From assembly GCA_040143965.1 (NCBI GenBank), contig JASJQH010000102.1, forward strand, positions 1-29,891: 29,891 bases of DNA. The letters are read 5' to 3'. This document shows, piece by piece, positions 18,510 to 29,803 of this stretch. Made by a program: the position numbers and the translations under genes. A model generated the notes under the pieces. That model was not told the DNA's origin and did no database searches. It saw nothing but the letters and a program-made list of their open reading frames with translations. The first letter of the stretch is position 1; each line of letters starts with the position of its first letter. Source of the stretch: Basidiobolus ranarum (Eukaryota > Basidiobolomycota > Basidiobolomycetes > Basidiobolales).

Positions 18510-19078
18510 AATTAATAAATCTTCTAACATTCCATAATATAACATTGATCTGAAATGCCAAAATCCACTTGCAAAAGATGTTTACTTGTTTAAATCGAAC
18601 ATTATGTTTAAAGTTGACTGATATAACCATGGTTACTACTCACGCTTTAAAGTCTTCCCACACCTCAGTCCCCATTCAAGTAGCACAACCATTTCTCCTA
18701 CTGCGTGTCATAGAGAATCAAGTAGACCGAATTTCGTGTCATAGAGAATCAAGTAGACCAAATTTATTGTGAATTCCTGTATCAATTCAGCTTAATTTTC
18801 TCTACCTCATTTCCTCGTGTCATATATGATCCTACAGAGATAAAGAAATAAAATGAATACTGATACGATTGGATAGAATATTAATTCAACAATGATTAGG
18901 AATGCCACGAAAGTGATGATTTGGTTAAAGGAGTATTTATTTATGTTCAAAAGATTGTACATGATTTACTAACAGTGTGAGTGTGAGGGGAAGGGAAGAG
19001 GTATAGGAATAATCGCGGTCAGAACATTTCCAACTTAAATGGGCATCATTTCGAAACAAGTTAGATTGATTGGGGTAT
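18510..19078. other. convergent intergenic region with a 31-bp tandem repeat
   Basis: 3' flanks of Kre9-like genes 2 (+) and 3 (-). It has a two-copy repeat at 18704-18765. Around 18630-18690 the sequence reads THALKSSHTS in one frame, faintly like a Kre9-like stalk, but it is too short to call a remnant. Confidence 0.45.
18704..18765. repeat. 31-bp tandem repeat, two copies
   Basis: Units 18704-18734 and 18735-18765 begin CGTGTCATAGAGAATCAAG and differ by one base. A further CGTGTCATA occurs about 50 bp later. Confidence 0.85.
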
Positions 19079-19971
19079 TTATACTATGGTGCTAATATAA
19101 CCAAAAATCATGGCTACTGATACGATTAAAGTAGATGGGATGATTTGACCAACTCCATTTTGAGATTCAGTAGTAGTGGTTTCAGTTGGAATAGCCTCGG
19201 TGCTAGAGGTGCTTGCGATTTCCGATTCAACTGATGATATGACTGAGGCAACTGAGGAAGAAACTGACTCCAGTGCGGAAGTAGCAGAAGCGATGATGGA
19301 GCTACCAGAAGCTACAGATGAGGCAGAGGAGGCAGATGAGGCAGATGCCGCAGATGAAGCAGACGAGACAGACGCGGATGCGGATGCAGATGCAGATGAA
19401 TCGATGGAGCTAGCAGAAGAAACGGAGGCAATTGATGTTGAAGAGATAGGCTTATCAGCAGTGACAGTAACGGTAACAGTTTTAGCATACGACTTAGATG
19501 TAGAAGAGTCAGTAGTGGCGGTTGGTTCAGTTGATGTGGTAGTATCAGCATTAGGTTCAGCAATGGTGAAGAATGGTGAATAAGAGCCACTACCACCACC
19601 AGCTCTAAGAGCATATTTTCCTGCTTCAAGGTCAGTGGGAACGGTCCATTCATATGAACCAGAGGCAGTACTAACTCCGGATGCAATGTTAGCAACAAGT
19701 TGTAGAGCAGTGGGGTTTCCATTCATGAGATCGAGATCAGCAGTTTCAGGCATTCCCTTGCCATCACCATTGTCTATCCTGAAACGTGAACACAAAAGTT
19801 TAATTAAATAACTTCAGGAGTTGATGTTTATGTTACTTACCAGGTAATGATATGCTTTGAGCCAGCCTTCCATTCCACTTCTAAAGGAGCAGTGAAAGCA
19901 AGAGTCGCATCAACAGTAGCATAGCCGAGTAAAGTGGCAGCGATCAATAATTGAGCAGATTGGCGAAGCAT
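19079..19971 (-). CDS. Kre9/Knh1-like GPI-anchored Ser/Ala-rich wall protein 3
   Basis: Two exons on the minus strand, 19841-19971 and 19079-19778, 276 residues; the 62-nt intron splits the same Trp codon as in the other two genes. The signal peptide is residues 1-22 (MLRQSAQLLIAATLLGYATV then DA). The Kre9/KNH1-like domain follows (FTAPLEVEWKAG, HIITWIDNGDGKG, GSYEWTVPTDLEAGKYALRAG). After it comes a Thr/Ser region and a Ser/Ala stalk built on a 6-bp GC-rich repeat (SASASA type, about 19315-19400), probably heavily O-mannosylated. The end is a Thr/Glu-rich segment then a hydrophobic tail of GPI type. It lacks the Cys module of gene 2 and the charged stalk of gene 1. It faces the other members, so the cluster includes an inversion as well as duplications. 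Confidence 0.88.
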
Positions 19972-20028
19972 GATTGTAAGAGTCTTAAGCTATGAAGGTA
20001 TGATATGGAATGAGGCTAGAAACTGGGC

Positions 20029-20035
20029 ATTTATA
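20029..20035 (-). promoter_or_regulatory. TATA box of Kre9-like gene 3
   Basis: TATAAAT on the minus strand, about 60 bp upstream of the ATG at 19971, the same distance as in Kre9-like gene 1. Confidence 0.55.
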
Positions 20036-20937
20036 CTCCAAGTAATCTGTCTACTCCGCTTCAAGAAGAATGTTGAATATTTCGAGTTATTCCAAATTTA
20101 GAAAATTAATATTGATTATGATGGCATTATGATAATTCCGTATCTTAAAATTGATCTATATAGTCTCCGCCCACCACACCAATCACCACACCAATTACTG
20201 ATATGTGCTGAAGATCAGTATCTATCGAAACAAGTAAATGCAAATTGTTTATATGTGTCACGAAGCTTTTTAACAGCACGCAGTAGTTACGCCACATCGT
20301 CTGTCATCATATTCAATGCTCAAGTGCTGGTAGGTAGTGCCATGGTTTAGAACATTCATATTACCATGTATCTTATTCTATAATTCCTATCTTATTCTAT
20401 AATTCCTATTACCATGTTATTTCCCATTGAATCCATTCGATTTCGAGTTTCTATGGATTCTTTCTATCTTGATAGATTAAGGTTAAATGATCCTAGATAA
20501 AGCTGATGTCATTACCATCCTGGATCCTAAAGTATACAAATTTTGCTCTAATTGTGGCACTCGGGTTATGTCATGCTATTTAAAATGGTTTGATGTAGTA
20601 ACTATGAATTGTTGAGGGTGGCTTTTACAATCATATATTAATAAATATTATTGTGTGAGTATCCTGGTTACATGTAAGAGAAGCGCTACTTTAATAGATG
20701 GTAAATCCTATTTTTATGATATGGTCGCAGCTATCCAGGTTTGAAATCGCTATGCTAATTTTCTTGACGGGATATATAATGATAGGCATAGTTCTAGTTA
20801 CGTACACAAACATAAAATTCATCAATAATTACTATACGAAGAAAGAGTTGCCAAAATAATATGTCGAAATATGGTATGAGAAAGACAAAACTAACAATTG
20901 GCCGAGTTAAAGGTTATATAACTGAGTGATTCTCGTG
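20036..20937. other. intergenic; one small CxxC ORF of doubtful status
   Basis: No supported gene. A 42-codon ATG frame at 20487-20615 (+) contains a zinc-ribbon-like FCSNCGTR motif and two more Cys, but a stop directly precedes it and no partner exon was found. It may be chance or a fragment. A 19-bp tandem repeat lies at 20369-20406. Confidence 0.4.
20369..20406. repeat. 19-bp tandem repeat, two exact copies
   Basis: Two perfect adjacent copies of TATCTTATTCTATAATTCC, bracketed by TTACCATGT on both sides. Confidence 0.85.
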
Positions 20938-23227
20938 TTATACACGCATCAAATTATTTGAAAACATTGAAAGGTCTTCGTCAAAAAAAGACGGAATAAA
21001 ATGGGTGCTGTTGGTGTCATTTAACTGTATTTGATGAGCGGAGTTGCTTCTTAGAACGCGAGATTGACTGCCCGTGTATACTTTGTGACTGCCTCCTAAC
21101 TTTTCCCAATGTCTTAATCGATCCCAATCCAAGACGCGTACACTCCAGGAAATCGACGGCCATTTACTTTTTAGCAGGTGGATCTTTTCATGCACTAGTG
21201 TAATTATTTGCTCCTTTGTCAATGAATTTACATTTTTATCTTCAAGTTTGAGATAAGGAAGACAAGAAAGGTTTCCTCGTTTAACCTCGTGAAGATAAGT
21301 TTGGTAGACGAGCATTTTTCGCCTATATGACAGGTACATAGGATTATAAATATGGCTATGAAGTGTTTCAAAATGCCCAAACGAATACATAGCAAGACGT
21401 GGGTGATGCGCGTAATTTCTTAAAGCGTTGGAATCCTGTAGCAGACGTATTGGATTGACAATTAAAATGATTCGAACTGTATCAATCACATTTCCACAGT
21501 CATCTCTTCGAAGTACTTTCAAATCCACCGTTTCTACATCGTATATATTGGTCATACTTAGTTTTAACCGTGAAAGATTCTGGAGTTTTAAAAATGCTTT
21601 CACGAATTGATACTTGAAGGAATCCAACCGAGAATCTTTCTTACAGGCTTGTAAGTTAAAATATACTTCGTCGTTTAAGCTTTCATCGGAAAATCCTCTT
21701 TTAGTCTCCGTGATAAGTTTCCACTCTTTTTCACTTAATTCTGGGTCTTCTCGAATCTTTACCATAGGTAGCATATGCTTTCGATGACGATGAAGTAAAA
21801 TATTTACACCAGTTGCTGTGGCCTCCAGATGATATAGGCCGACATATAAACCAGGTGAGGGCCTAACAGTTCGCGAAGCATACAATGTCCATGCCTGTGA
21901 GAGTACAGAATAGGAAGAGTTATAAGCTCTGGAGCTCAAGGATTCTATGGAACGCCATTTAAGTGTTCCTTTTTTAAGTAGATCTGTGGCAATTGTGGAA
22001 AGATGTTTATCGGAGACGTATTGCACAGCTAGAAGCATTTTGGAGGAGTATTCGGAGAGTTCGATCAAATGTTCATGTAGGTGGCCCAGTTTTGGTATTG
22101 GTAAAATTTTCATCATACTATCAGCAGCTTCACAAAATGATAATCTCAAACTTGGAGAGTAGCTTTGATTTCTTGCTTGATGATGAATAATTGGGTTGTA
22201 ACACTCTGATGTATTAGTTGTTTCCCATTCCATAGAGCTTTTCAGGATCCACGAGAACTCCTCTGAACTCTCGCTGAAATCTTTCCCTCCATCCATCGAG
22301 GAAAGGTTATCGGCGACGAGTAGAGTAGGAAGTAAGCCACTTCCAGTCTGTAGTACTTTGTGGTCACTGCGGAAGATCAACACCGAAAGGTACAGAGAAT
22401 CATTACGGAATTTTGTCTTCAAAGAAGTATAGGGGCGATTAAAGAAACTACTGAAAGAGTTTGACTTTGGTGGGTTGTATCTGATAGTCTCTTCTGAGCT
22501 ACGGAACAGTATAGACTGAAAATACAGTTTGATTAAGTAAACAATTCTTGAGGATTAGATTTAATAAACACCATTACCGATTTTTCAGAAGCCAATTCAA
22601 AATAGTCCGGTTTTTTACTCAAAATTAGGAGTGATTTCTACAAAAGTAAAGATTGTGAGTCTTTACTCAGAGTTCCCAAGTTTTATTTGGTTGATAACAT
22701 ACCCTAGCTTCTGGAGGATAGGTTTCAATTGAGAGATCGTCGTTCAGCCAGCTGTTCAACCAATCGCAATAACTATAAAGCAATTCGAAGTGATTAGTGT
22801 TTCAACATATTTGGTCGTTCTCTCCACATTTGACATTTCATCCCCTGTCTCAATCAATAGCAACGCCAATCCCCCACATCTGTTTACTTGAATAAAACTT
22901 ACATCGCATAGTTCCACTCCTCCCAATACTCGAATTTCTCGCAGCACTATAGAATCGTTGAGTCAGCTATGGTGTAAATCAGGCAAATCATGATAACTCA
23001 AGGGTATTACCAACTCAGCCACCTTTCGGATGGTTGTTCCTTGGGGAACTCGGAGGGTGATAGTCTTGATACGTGATACATCTTTGACAATAACGGTAAT
23101 CTTTGCGCTAAGATATCAGGAATCTGTATGAGTACAAAGCAAAAGTAGCGCATCAAACCAACCTTTACCTTTCTGAGACCAAATCCGATTGAGTAGTCGA
23201 ATATCTTTTCGTCTCTGTGATACTCAT
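20938..23227 (-). CDS. unrecognised protein with N-terminal ubiquitin-like region, tandem paralogue 1
   Basis: Six exons: 23169-23227, 23011-23107, 22903-22946, 22703-22772, 22578-22637 and 20938-22515, giving 635 residues. Introns are 61, 64, 130, 65 and 62 nt, and every junction keeps frame. Residues about 21-98, spread over exons 2-5, look like a ubiquitin-like fold of RA or FERM-F1 type: ITVIVKDVSRIKTITLRVP, then a helix (GTTIRKVAELCCEKFEYW), then YAIYCDWLNSWLNDD. The remaining 530 residues are one large exon with no motif I can name; conserved stretches include SSEEFSWILKSSMEWET, ILPIPKLGHL, SQAWTLYA, RPSPGLYVGLYHLE and WSVRVLDWDR. No signal peptide or membrane span is seen, so it is probably intracellular. 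The paralogue at 24420-26695 has the same exon lengths from exon 2 on, so the two arose by tandem duplication of the whole gene. Confidence 0.82.
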
Positions 23228-23357
23228 AGTAATTATGGCTTATTTCACGGTTAAATTGATATCACAGGGTTTAAGAACAAATGGGACTATCAGGTTACTG
23301 AGAATGAGATAATTCCAACGGAAGAAGTGAATAATGAATATTACATTCACATTCTGT

Positions 23358-23366
23358 CTTTATATA
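23358..23366 (-). promoter_or_regulatory. TATA box of tandem paralogue 1
   Basis: TATATAAAG on the minus strand, about 130 bp upstream of the ATG at 23227. The same nine bases occur at the corresponding place before paralogue 2. Confidence 0.55.
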
Positions 23367-24419
23367 AGAGAGGGCTAATATCAGCATTCAATCAAAGCTT
23401 TGCCTATATCGAATAAAGATTCTAATTTCGCCATTTCTAGACATTTTTTATTCAGATATATGTACTTGCTGTGGGTTTCTTGAAACTATTTATGCACGGA
23501 TAGTCACCCTGATTTAGTGGTGGTTGACGAAAGAGCTAAATTATTCCTTCTACAAATATATTGAAACTAATAGGGTTTATTAAATGGGGATGTGTTGGAA
23601 GATACTTCCGATGACTACTACGAGCTATCGAACCTCTGTATAGGTTACCTGGAGTGGGATATTGTGTTACGTTGTGTTTGCACCACTGATGAACTCCTTA
23701 CAGTAGAGTATATCGAGGCTTTCATTGGATTTTCTTGACTGTATTTCATTCACCACCAGCGGCATAGGCAGACATATAAGCTGTAGCAGAAAATTAAGGC
23801 CGTAGCGGAAAAAGGGTTTCTCCTTTTCTACGTCATTGATGGATTCATTTATCCCTCGAAGAATCTCCAGATCTGTACGCAACTCCACAGGCTGTTACAC
23901 GGTGGTAGTCTTATATGAAATCCCTCCTTTTTTGCCATTGTATGGTAAGATTCAAAGCAGGTGAAAGGCCGTGTATCGGCATCACTGCCTTCTAGCCAAA
24001 AAGGAAGTGCATGTTATTAAATACATAAATCCCATCTTCAGCATATGCGATCACTTGTGATGGGAACATCAGTGGCAAAATTGCAAAACGAAACCACCGT
24101 GCTCATCGTTAGTACAAAATTCATGTCATGAAAAGCGTTATATATTTAGGTTAGCGAAATAACTAAATTATGGAAGAAAAAGTTGACTTTTAGGTAAAGT
24201 TTGAATTATTAATGGTTTTCATTGTTTGGGAGGCTTAAATAGTAAAATTGGTAACATGTTATAGTCGACATATAGGCGGCATGAAAGGGATGCTTGAGTA
24301 GTAGGTATTTATATATAGATCGGTAATTAATAATTGTGATAACTATTTTCAATGAAAATATCTGGAAAAACGATCAAAACTGCGGAGAAAATCGATTATG
24401 AAAATCAGTTGTTATAAGG
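23367..24419. other. spacer between tandem paralogues; one doubtful ORF
   Basis: Promoter side of paralogue 1 and 3' flank of paralogue 2. A 73-codon frame on the minus strand (23667-23888) reads like protein (TDLEILRGINESINDVEKEK, then an LLQLICLPMPLVV run). It starts only at a GTG just after an acceptor-like AACAG, and no upstream exon with a fitting donor was found. It may be an exon or a relic. Confidence 0.35.
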
Positions 24420-26695
24420 TTACAACATAAGATTATTCGAGTATCCTTGTAATTCCTCAATTACAGGCACGATACAAGATCCCTTCTCATTGTTTTTAGC
24501 TAATGGTGTCTTATCACTTGTATTTGAGCGCTTGATGGATGAATCTCCACCTGAAAGTATATTCTGGGTTTTGGTAGAGTGTTGCCATTGTCTCGTACGG
24601 TCCCAGTCTAACACCCTTACACTCCAGGAAATAGAAGGCCATGTACTTTTCAATTTTCCGATCTTCGTATGTATTAATGCGATAATTTTCTCCTTTGTTA
24701 GTGGCCCAGAGGTTCCACTTGCAAGCTTCAAATGCTGAACGCATGTGAGGATTCCTCTTGTGGCCTCATTAAGGTAGTTCTGATAAGAAAGCATCAAGCG
24801 CCGATAAGGAACATATTTTGGGTTGTACATGTGATTATGAAGGGTCTCGAAATGTCGGAATGGATACATAGCAAGACGTGGGTGATGAGCATAACTCTGT
24901 AAGACATTTGAGTCTTGGAGAAGTCGTAAAGGCTTCACAATTAGGATGATGCGGACACTCTCCGTTACACTACTATTCTTCCCGAGATCTTTTGGAACCT
25001 GGAACTCAACTGTCTCCACATCATAGATATCGTTGGTACTCAAACTTAATCGAACAAGATGCTGCAATTTTAAGAAAGCTGTCGCAAATTGGTACTTAAA
25101 AAAGCACAGAGATGATTCCTCTTTTCGAGCTTGAAGGCTGAAGTACATGTCTTCACTCAGGTCCGTTTCATCTGAACCATTCTTCGCCTCAAGAAGTGAT
25201 TTCCACTCATCATCTTCCAAATCAGAGTTTTCTCTAATTTTTATCATTGGGATCATATGTTTACGATCACGCGGGAGAAGAATGTTCATACCATTCGTTG
25301 CAGTTTCCATGTAGTATAATCCGAGATAGAGTCCTGGTGAAGGTTTAACATTTCGAGCTGCGTATAATGTCCATGCTTGTGAGAGAACAGAATAGCATGG
25401 AGCGTAAACCTCTTGGTCCAAAGATTCGATTGAACGCCACTTTAATGTTCCATTTTTGATGCATTCGGTGGCAATACTGGGTAATAAAGCATCATTAACG
25501 TATTGTACCGATAAAAATGTCTTCGAATTATATTGTGGAAGGTGTATCAGCTGCTCATATAAGTGACCAAGTCTTGGTATCGGTAAAATCTTCATCATAT
25601 TGACAGCTGCCTCACAGAATGATAATCTCAAACTTGGAGAGTAGCTTTGGTTTCTCGCTTGATGATGAAGAATTGGGTTGTAACACTCTGATGTATTAGT
25701 TGTTTCCCATTCCATTGAACTTTTCAAAATCCATGAAAACTCCTCTGAACTCTCGCTGAAATCTTTCCCTATATCCAATGTGGAGAGATTATCGATGACG
25801 AGTAGAGTAGGAAGTAAGCCACTTCCAGTCTGTAGTACTTTGTGATCACTGCGGAAGATCATTACAGAAAGGAAAAGGCAATCGGTACGGAGTTTAGTCT
25901 TCAAAGAAGTATAAGGACGATTAAAAAAGCTACTGAATGAGTTCGACTTTGGTGGGAGATATCTGATAGCTTCCTCCGAGTTACGTGATAATATCGGCTA
26001 AGAATAGATAACTTTAGCAGAAATAAGAGAGTTATTGTTCAGTTGTATACCATACCATTCTGGAATGTATTAGCTCATAATAATCCGGTTTCTTACTCAA
26101 GAGTAATAGAGATTTCTATTGATTTGAAAAAAGTCAAAATTATTATTCTAACAGTATTAATTATTTATATTTACTTTAGCTTCAGGTGGATAGGCGTCGA
26201 TAGAGAAATCATCATTCAACCAACTGTTCAATAAATCACAGTAGCTATAGAATAGTAGAAGAGTGTTAATATTCCGTTATCTTGTGTTGGTACTCGCATA
26301 TCTCTTGGCTATTTTCATCCACACCAACGTCAATCCTGAGCCAGTTTGTGTGAGTGCACTTACATTGCATAATTCCATTCCTCCCAATACTCGAATTTCT
26401 CACAGCACTATAAAATCATTGGATCAGCCACAAGTATTATTAAGCAGAACGAAATCATGAGTATTACCATTTCAGCCACCTTTCGGATTCGTGTTCCTTG
26501 GGGGACTCGTAATGTGATGGTCTTGGTTCGAGCTACGTCTTTGATAACAACTGTAACATTTGGACTATCGAAAAATATTCAGAATTGATAAAAGATTAAC
26601 TTTTACAACGATGACAGAAAACAATACCCTTCTGATTCTAAGATCGATTGTCCAGTGTATGATCTCCGTTTTTCGAGGCTCAGATTGTTATGCAT
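24420..26695 (-). CDS. unrecognised protein with N-terminal ubiquitin-like region, tandem paralogue 2
   Basis: Six exons: 26628-26695, 26468-26564, 26364-26407, 26175-26244, 26056-26115 and 24420-25997, giving 638 residues; introns 63, 60, 119, 59 and 58 nt. Exons 2 to 6 have exactly the lengths of paralogue 1 (97, 44, 70, 60 and 1578 nt). The N-terminal ubiquitin-like region is clear (VTVVIKDVARTKTITLRVP, CCEKFEYWEEWNYA, YCDLLNSWLNDDFS). The first 20 residues and the last 60 differ most between the copies. The third intron is the longest in both genes. A patch around 25620-25860 is over 90% identical to paralogue 1 at the DNA level, more than the flanks. No family is recognised. Keeping both frames open along the full length indicates that both copies are functional. 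Confidence 0.82.
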
Positions 26696-26806
26696 GTGTG
26701 ACTTACTGAAAGAACAGTGAAATAAAGGGTGAAAGAAAAGAGAGGGAGGTAAAGCTGTCTGATAATAGGTTATGAGCTCAGATATCACTGCACGTTTCCT
26801 CAGAGG

Positions 26807-26815
26807 CTTTATATA
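26807..26815 (-). promoter_or_regulatory. TATA box of tandem paralogue 2
   Basis: TATATAAAG on the minus strand, about 115 bp upstream of the ATG at 26695, matching the element before paralogue 1. Confidence 0.55.
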
Positions 26816-28462
26816 AGTACAGCAATGCTTCGATGACAGGTATTTGTATGCTAGCAGTTCAATTAAACCATATTTCAGGGTATATTTAGTTCACTGGTCA
26901 CCAGAGATTTCGTAAAAGAACAAATTTGTAGATGGTTACAGGCTTTCGTGGCCTCAACGAAAATGAATTATAGGAGGTTATGAATTGTATTTGTATGTAT
27001 ATAATTATGTTGTAGAATAAAATAATTACCCCTTCTCAATTGAGACATTTGAATTTGTTATTTTGATTTTCCCCTACATTAGCTATGGTGATAGTGATAT
27101 TGGACAAGTATGAGATAGGTGTCGCTAGCTATAACATGCCATCATGGACACTGTGGCATTGACTTGTTCAATCAGGTTCCAACAGAAACATGAGTTGGAG
27201 CTTGGATCTCGATTACTTTGCCTCGCCTCGAATATCCCTATGTAGTTGTTAGAGCTTGAACTAGCCAACAATAACATCAACAAACGCTGGGATATTTTAG
27301 AAAGTAAGTCATGTGGAGTAATTGGGTCTATGGAGTAATCGGGTCTAGATCGTTAGCAGGACATCCCCCATGAATAATATAAACACTAGATGAGTATTTA
27401 GGGGATATTATTTAGGATACTATTTGGGGCTCTATGTATCAATTCACACATATCTACTATACGGTTTAACACATTCGACATTAAACATCAGGTTGATAAT
27501 GAAACTTTATTTGGTCAAGAACGCTACTAAAACTGCACAGTATTTCTGACTCAAATGAACCTGAAATAGTCGATACCCCTTAGAGCTAGCTCTTTTCATA
27601 AATATGCCGCACATTAGTCCTACCCAGCATGTTCCAGATACTTTTGAACATCCTTTCAAAGACCAGTGTAAGAGAAGCTTTCATTGCCCATCCACACACT
27701 TTGCTGGATAAATACTTGCAAGCGGATTTGTGGGTTCCACTGCAAGAGTTCCCGGTATTCACAAGAAATTCATGATTGAAAGAATGAACCATAGACAAAA
27801 ATCTTGTGGATTTAGAAACACTAGGGAGTTTGTACAACGACAAGTGTATAGTGGCAATGGTAATTATAATCACTAAATAAGCCGAATATTCAAGTAACTT
27901 ACAAGCCCTATGGGATTCACATGAACTCGGTGTCGAAGGTAAGATGAATATTACTATTCTTGCTCATGTTTAGAAGGCTCTAGACATACTTGGCTTGTAA
28001 TAGCTATATAATGAGTGCTTGCACTACCAGAATAGCTTTCTGTATCGCCAACACCTACCTATCATATAGTAATCAAGCATGAATAGCATTGAATTCCAGT
28101 GTCATGTGCACTACATAATATTCCCTCAATATCGCGACACTTCTGATAGTTGTGCTTAAATGTATAAATCAAAGATAAAGAAGTTCTCAGCCCAAATCTC
28201 TAGGCTATTAAATCATCGTTCTTAAAGCAATACAACGTGCTAACCATGAGGTTCTAAAAAGCTATGTTAATATGTTTCACGCTCTGAAGTGCTCCTTTTA
28301 TATTTCAAACCAAGTAACACATTTTATTCTTTAATGGAAATTGAATGCACATTCTACATCTCAATCATAATATACCCATTCCTATCGACTTTTACAATGA
28401 GAGCGAAGAAAGAAAAGTAAAGTTATTCCGACGGACAATAGTACAAATAAAGGAGTGTTGTC
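26816..28462. other. 1.6-kb region without a supported gene
   Basis: Mostly AT-rich and featureless. A two-copy 17-bp repeat lies at 27314-27347. On the minus strand 27586-27792 is an ATG frame of 68 codons with four Cys (NSCSGTHKSACKYL, KVCGWAMKASLTL); its frame is open up to an acceptor-like TTTAG near 27875, and a TATATAG lies near 28005. A spliced small gene may exist here, but I could not join an upstream exon in frame. Confidence 0.4.
27314..27347. repeat. 17-bp tandem repeat, two copies
   Basis: Adjacent copies of TGGAGTAATYGGGTCTA differing by one base. Confidence 0.75.
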
Positions 28463-29662
28463 TTAATTATTAGAAGGTGCCCAAATAGCACTAATGGGGT
28501 TTATGTAACCTAACTCGTTGGTATCAGCGTCCCAATCAGCTCTACCCGTAAGCCAGCCGAACGCCAACATACGATATTCTGCTAACATCTTCATTTGTTC
28601 GTGTTGTTCTGATGGGAGGTCTTTGTAAGCAACAATTCCGGTTCCTTCCTCTTCGATACCTCCTAGATCAACTCCGAAGTCATTGTCTTTAACCTTTGAG
28701 ATAAGTTGACTCTCTTGTGCTCTAACTGATGCCTGAGCAATTGCTTCTGGCATTTGCTGAATCATATCCTTCAACTGTTTGGGGATTTTGGGGGGAGGTG
28801 AACTAGAGCACGAGTGATCTGGAAATATGATGGGCCTAATAGCCAGCAATGCTTGAGCTCTAGAACGCCAATACCAAGCTTCAGCGATATTGATCTCTCT
28901 TTGAACAGCAGGTGGACTACGTGATTTCCCCTCCATTGACATGTATCTTAAGAACTCAGTAATACTCTGAGGGTGAGCGGGCATGATTCCAGTGGATTGG
29001 AAAAGCTTGAAGCGTGGAAAATAATGATTATACTGAGGGATTTCTGGATAAAGATGAAGTGACCATAACAAAATTCCTAAAAAATTGAACCTCGTCTGAA
29101 TAAATGAATTAAGAATATAGACACTAAGACCAAATACAAAACTTCTTCCTACCAAAAGTCTCCCACCGGCCATTATTGGCAGATAGAATCTCTGAATCCC
29201 AAGAACCAAGAGATTTTTCGATAAGTTTACGTTCCTAAAGAAAGGTTTCTAATTGAGTTCCAGGTATACGCATGCAGTTATTAAGTGTACTTACTTTTTC
29301 AGTAAAGTTAACATATACTCCTGATTCTTCAGTGGCACGAATGATGGCTTCGAACGCTGTTTTATGTCTATCATCTATATCCAGTAAGAGAATTAGTTTA
29401 ACCTTAATGGGCTGTTTTTGCTTCAGCATCTTCCCACCTAGAGAACATTAAAGCAGCACTTACCCGAACTATTATCGGCATAAGCAGCTTCAACTCCCCA
29501 ACGAGATAAAAACAATTGTGTGCAAGCCACTCGTGTAGCTACTTCTTGAACTGAGCGAGTTTGCAATCCACTTTCACTAGGAGCAGCGAAACCTCTCTTC
29601 AAGAGACTACCTCTTAAACCATTGAAAAGGCGTGTCACACGAGCACACCCACCTGGCAACAT
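28463..29662 (-). CDS. DUF4272 domain protein
   Basis: Four exons: 29464-29662, 29295-29437, 29153-29234 and 28463-29076, giving 345 residues. Introns 2 and 3 are ordinary (60 and 76 nt; donors GTAAGT and GTAGGA). Intron 1 would be only 26 nt (GTAAGT to CTCTAG); reading through it meets a stop and the wrong frame. Splicing restores the DUF4272 core: a first helix near TRSVQEVATRVACTQLFLS, then TEKERKLIEKSLGSWDSE, RWETFGILLWSLHLYPEIP (137-155) with the W-x-x-x-G-x-L-L-W-x-L signature, EAWYWRSRAQALL, and near the end EYRMLAFGWLTGRADWD, the usual family finish. The function of DUF4272 is unknown. The frame is open upstream of the chosen ATG for about 30 codons without another ATG, so the true start could lie in an earlier exon near the window edge. 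Confidence 0.78.
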
Positions 29663-29803
29663 TATTCCAAAAGTCGTAGTTGGGGGGAAAGGTATCAAGG
29701 GATATTCACTAAACGATAGAAGCCGAAATAAATATGATGGATGGGAGAAATTCTCATCAAGCTTCGGTTAATTCACACAAAGTTAAAATCCACAATATTC
29801 CTC

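Noticed and set aside
19176-19583. 135-codon acidic ORF opposite Kre9-like gene 3
   Set aside because: It is the antisense of the Ser/Ala repeat stalk; Asp/Glu/Ala runs are the mirror of the repeat, not a gene.
20487-20615. 42-codon ORF with a zinc-ribbon-like CSNCG motif
   Set aside because: One CxxC pair in a short frame is expected by chance now and then. No promoter, partner exon or second metal-binding pair was found.
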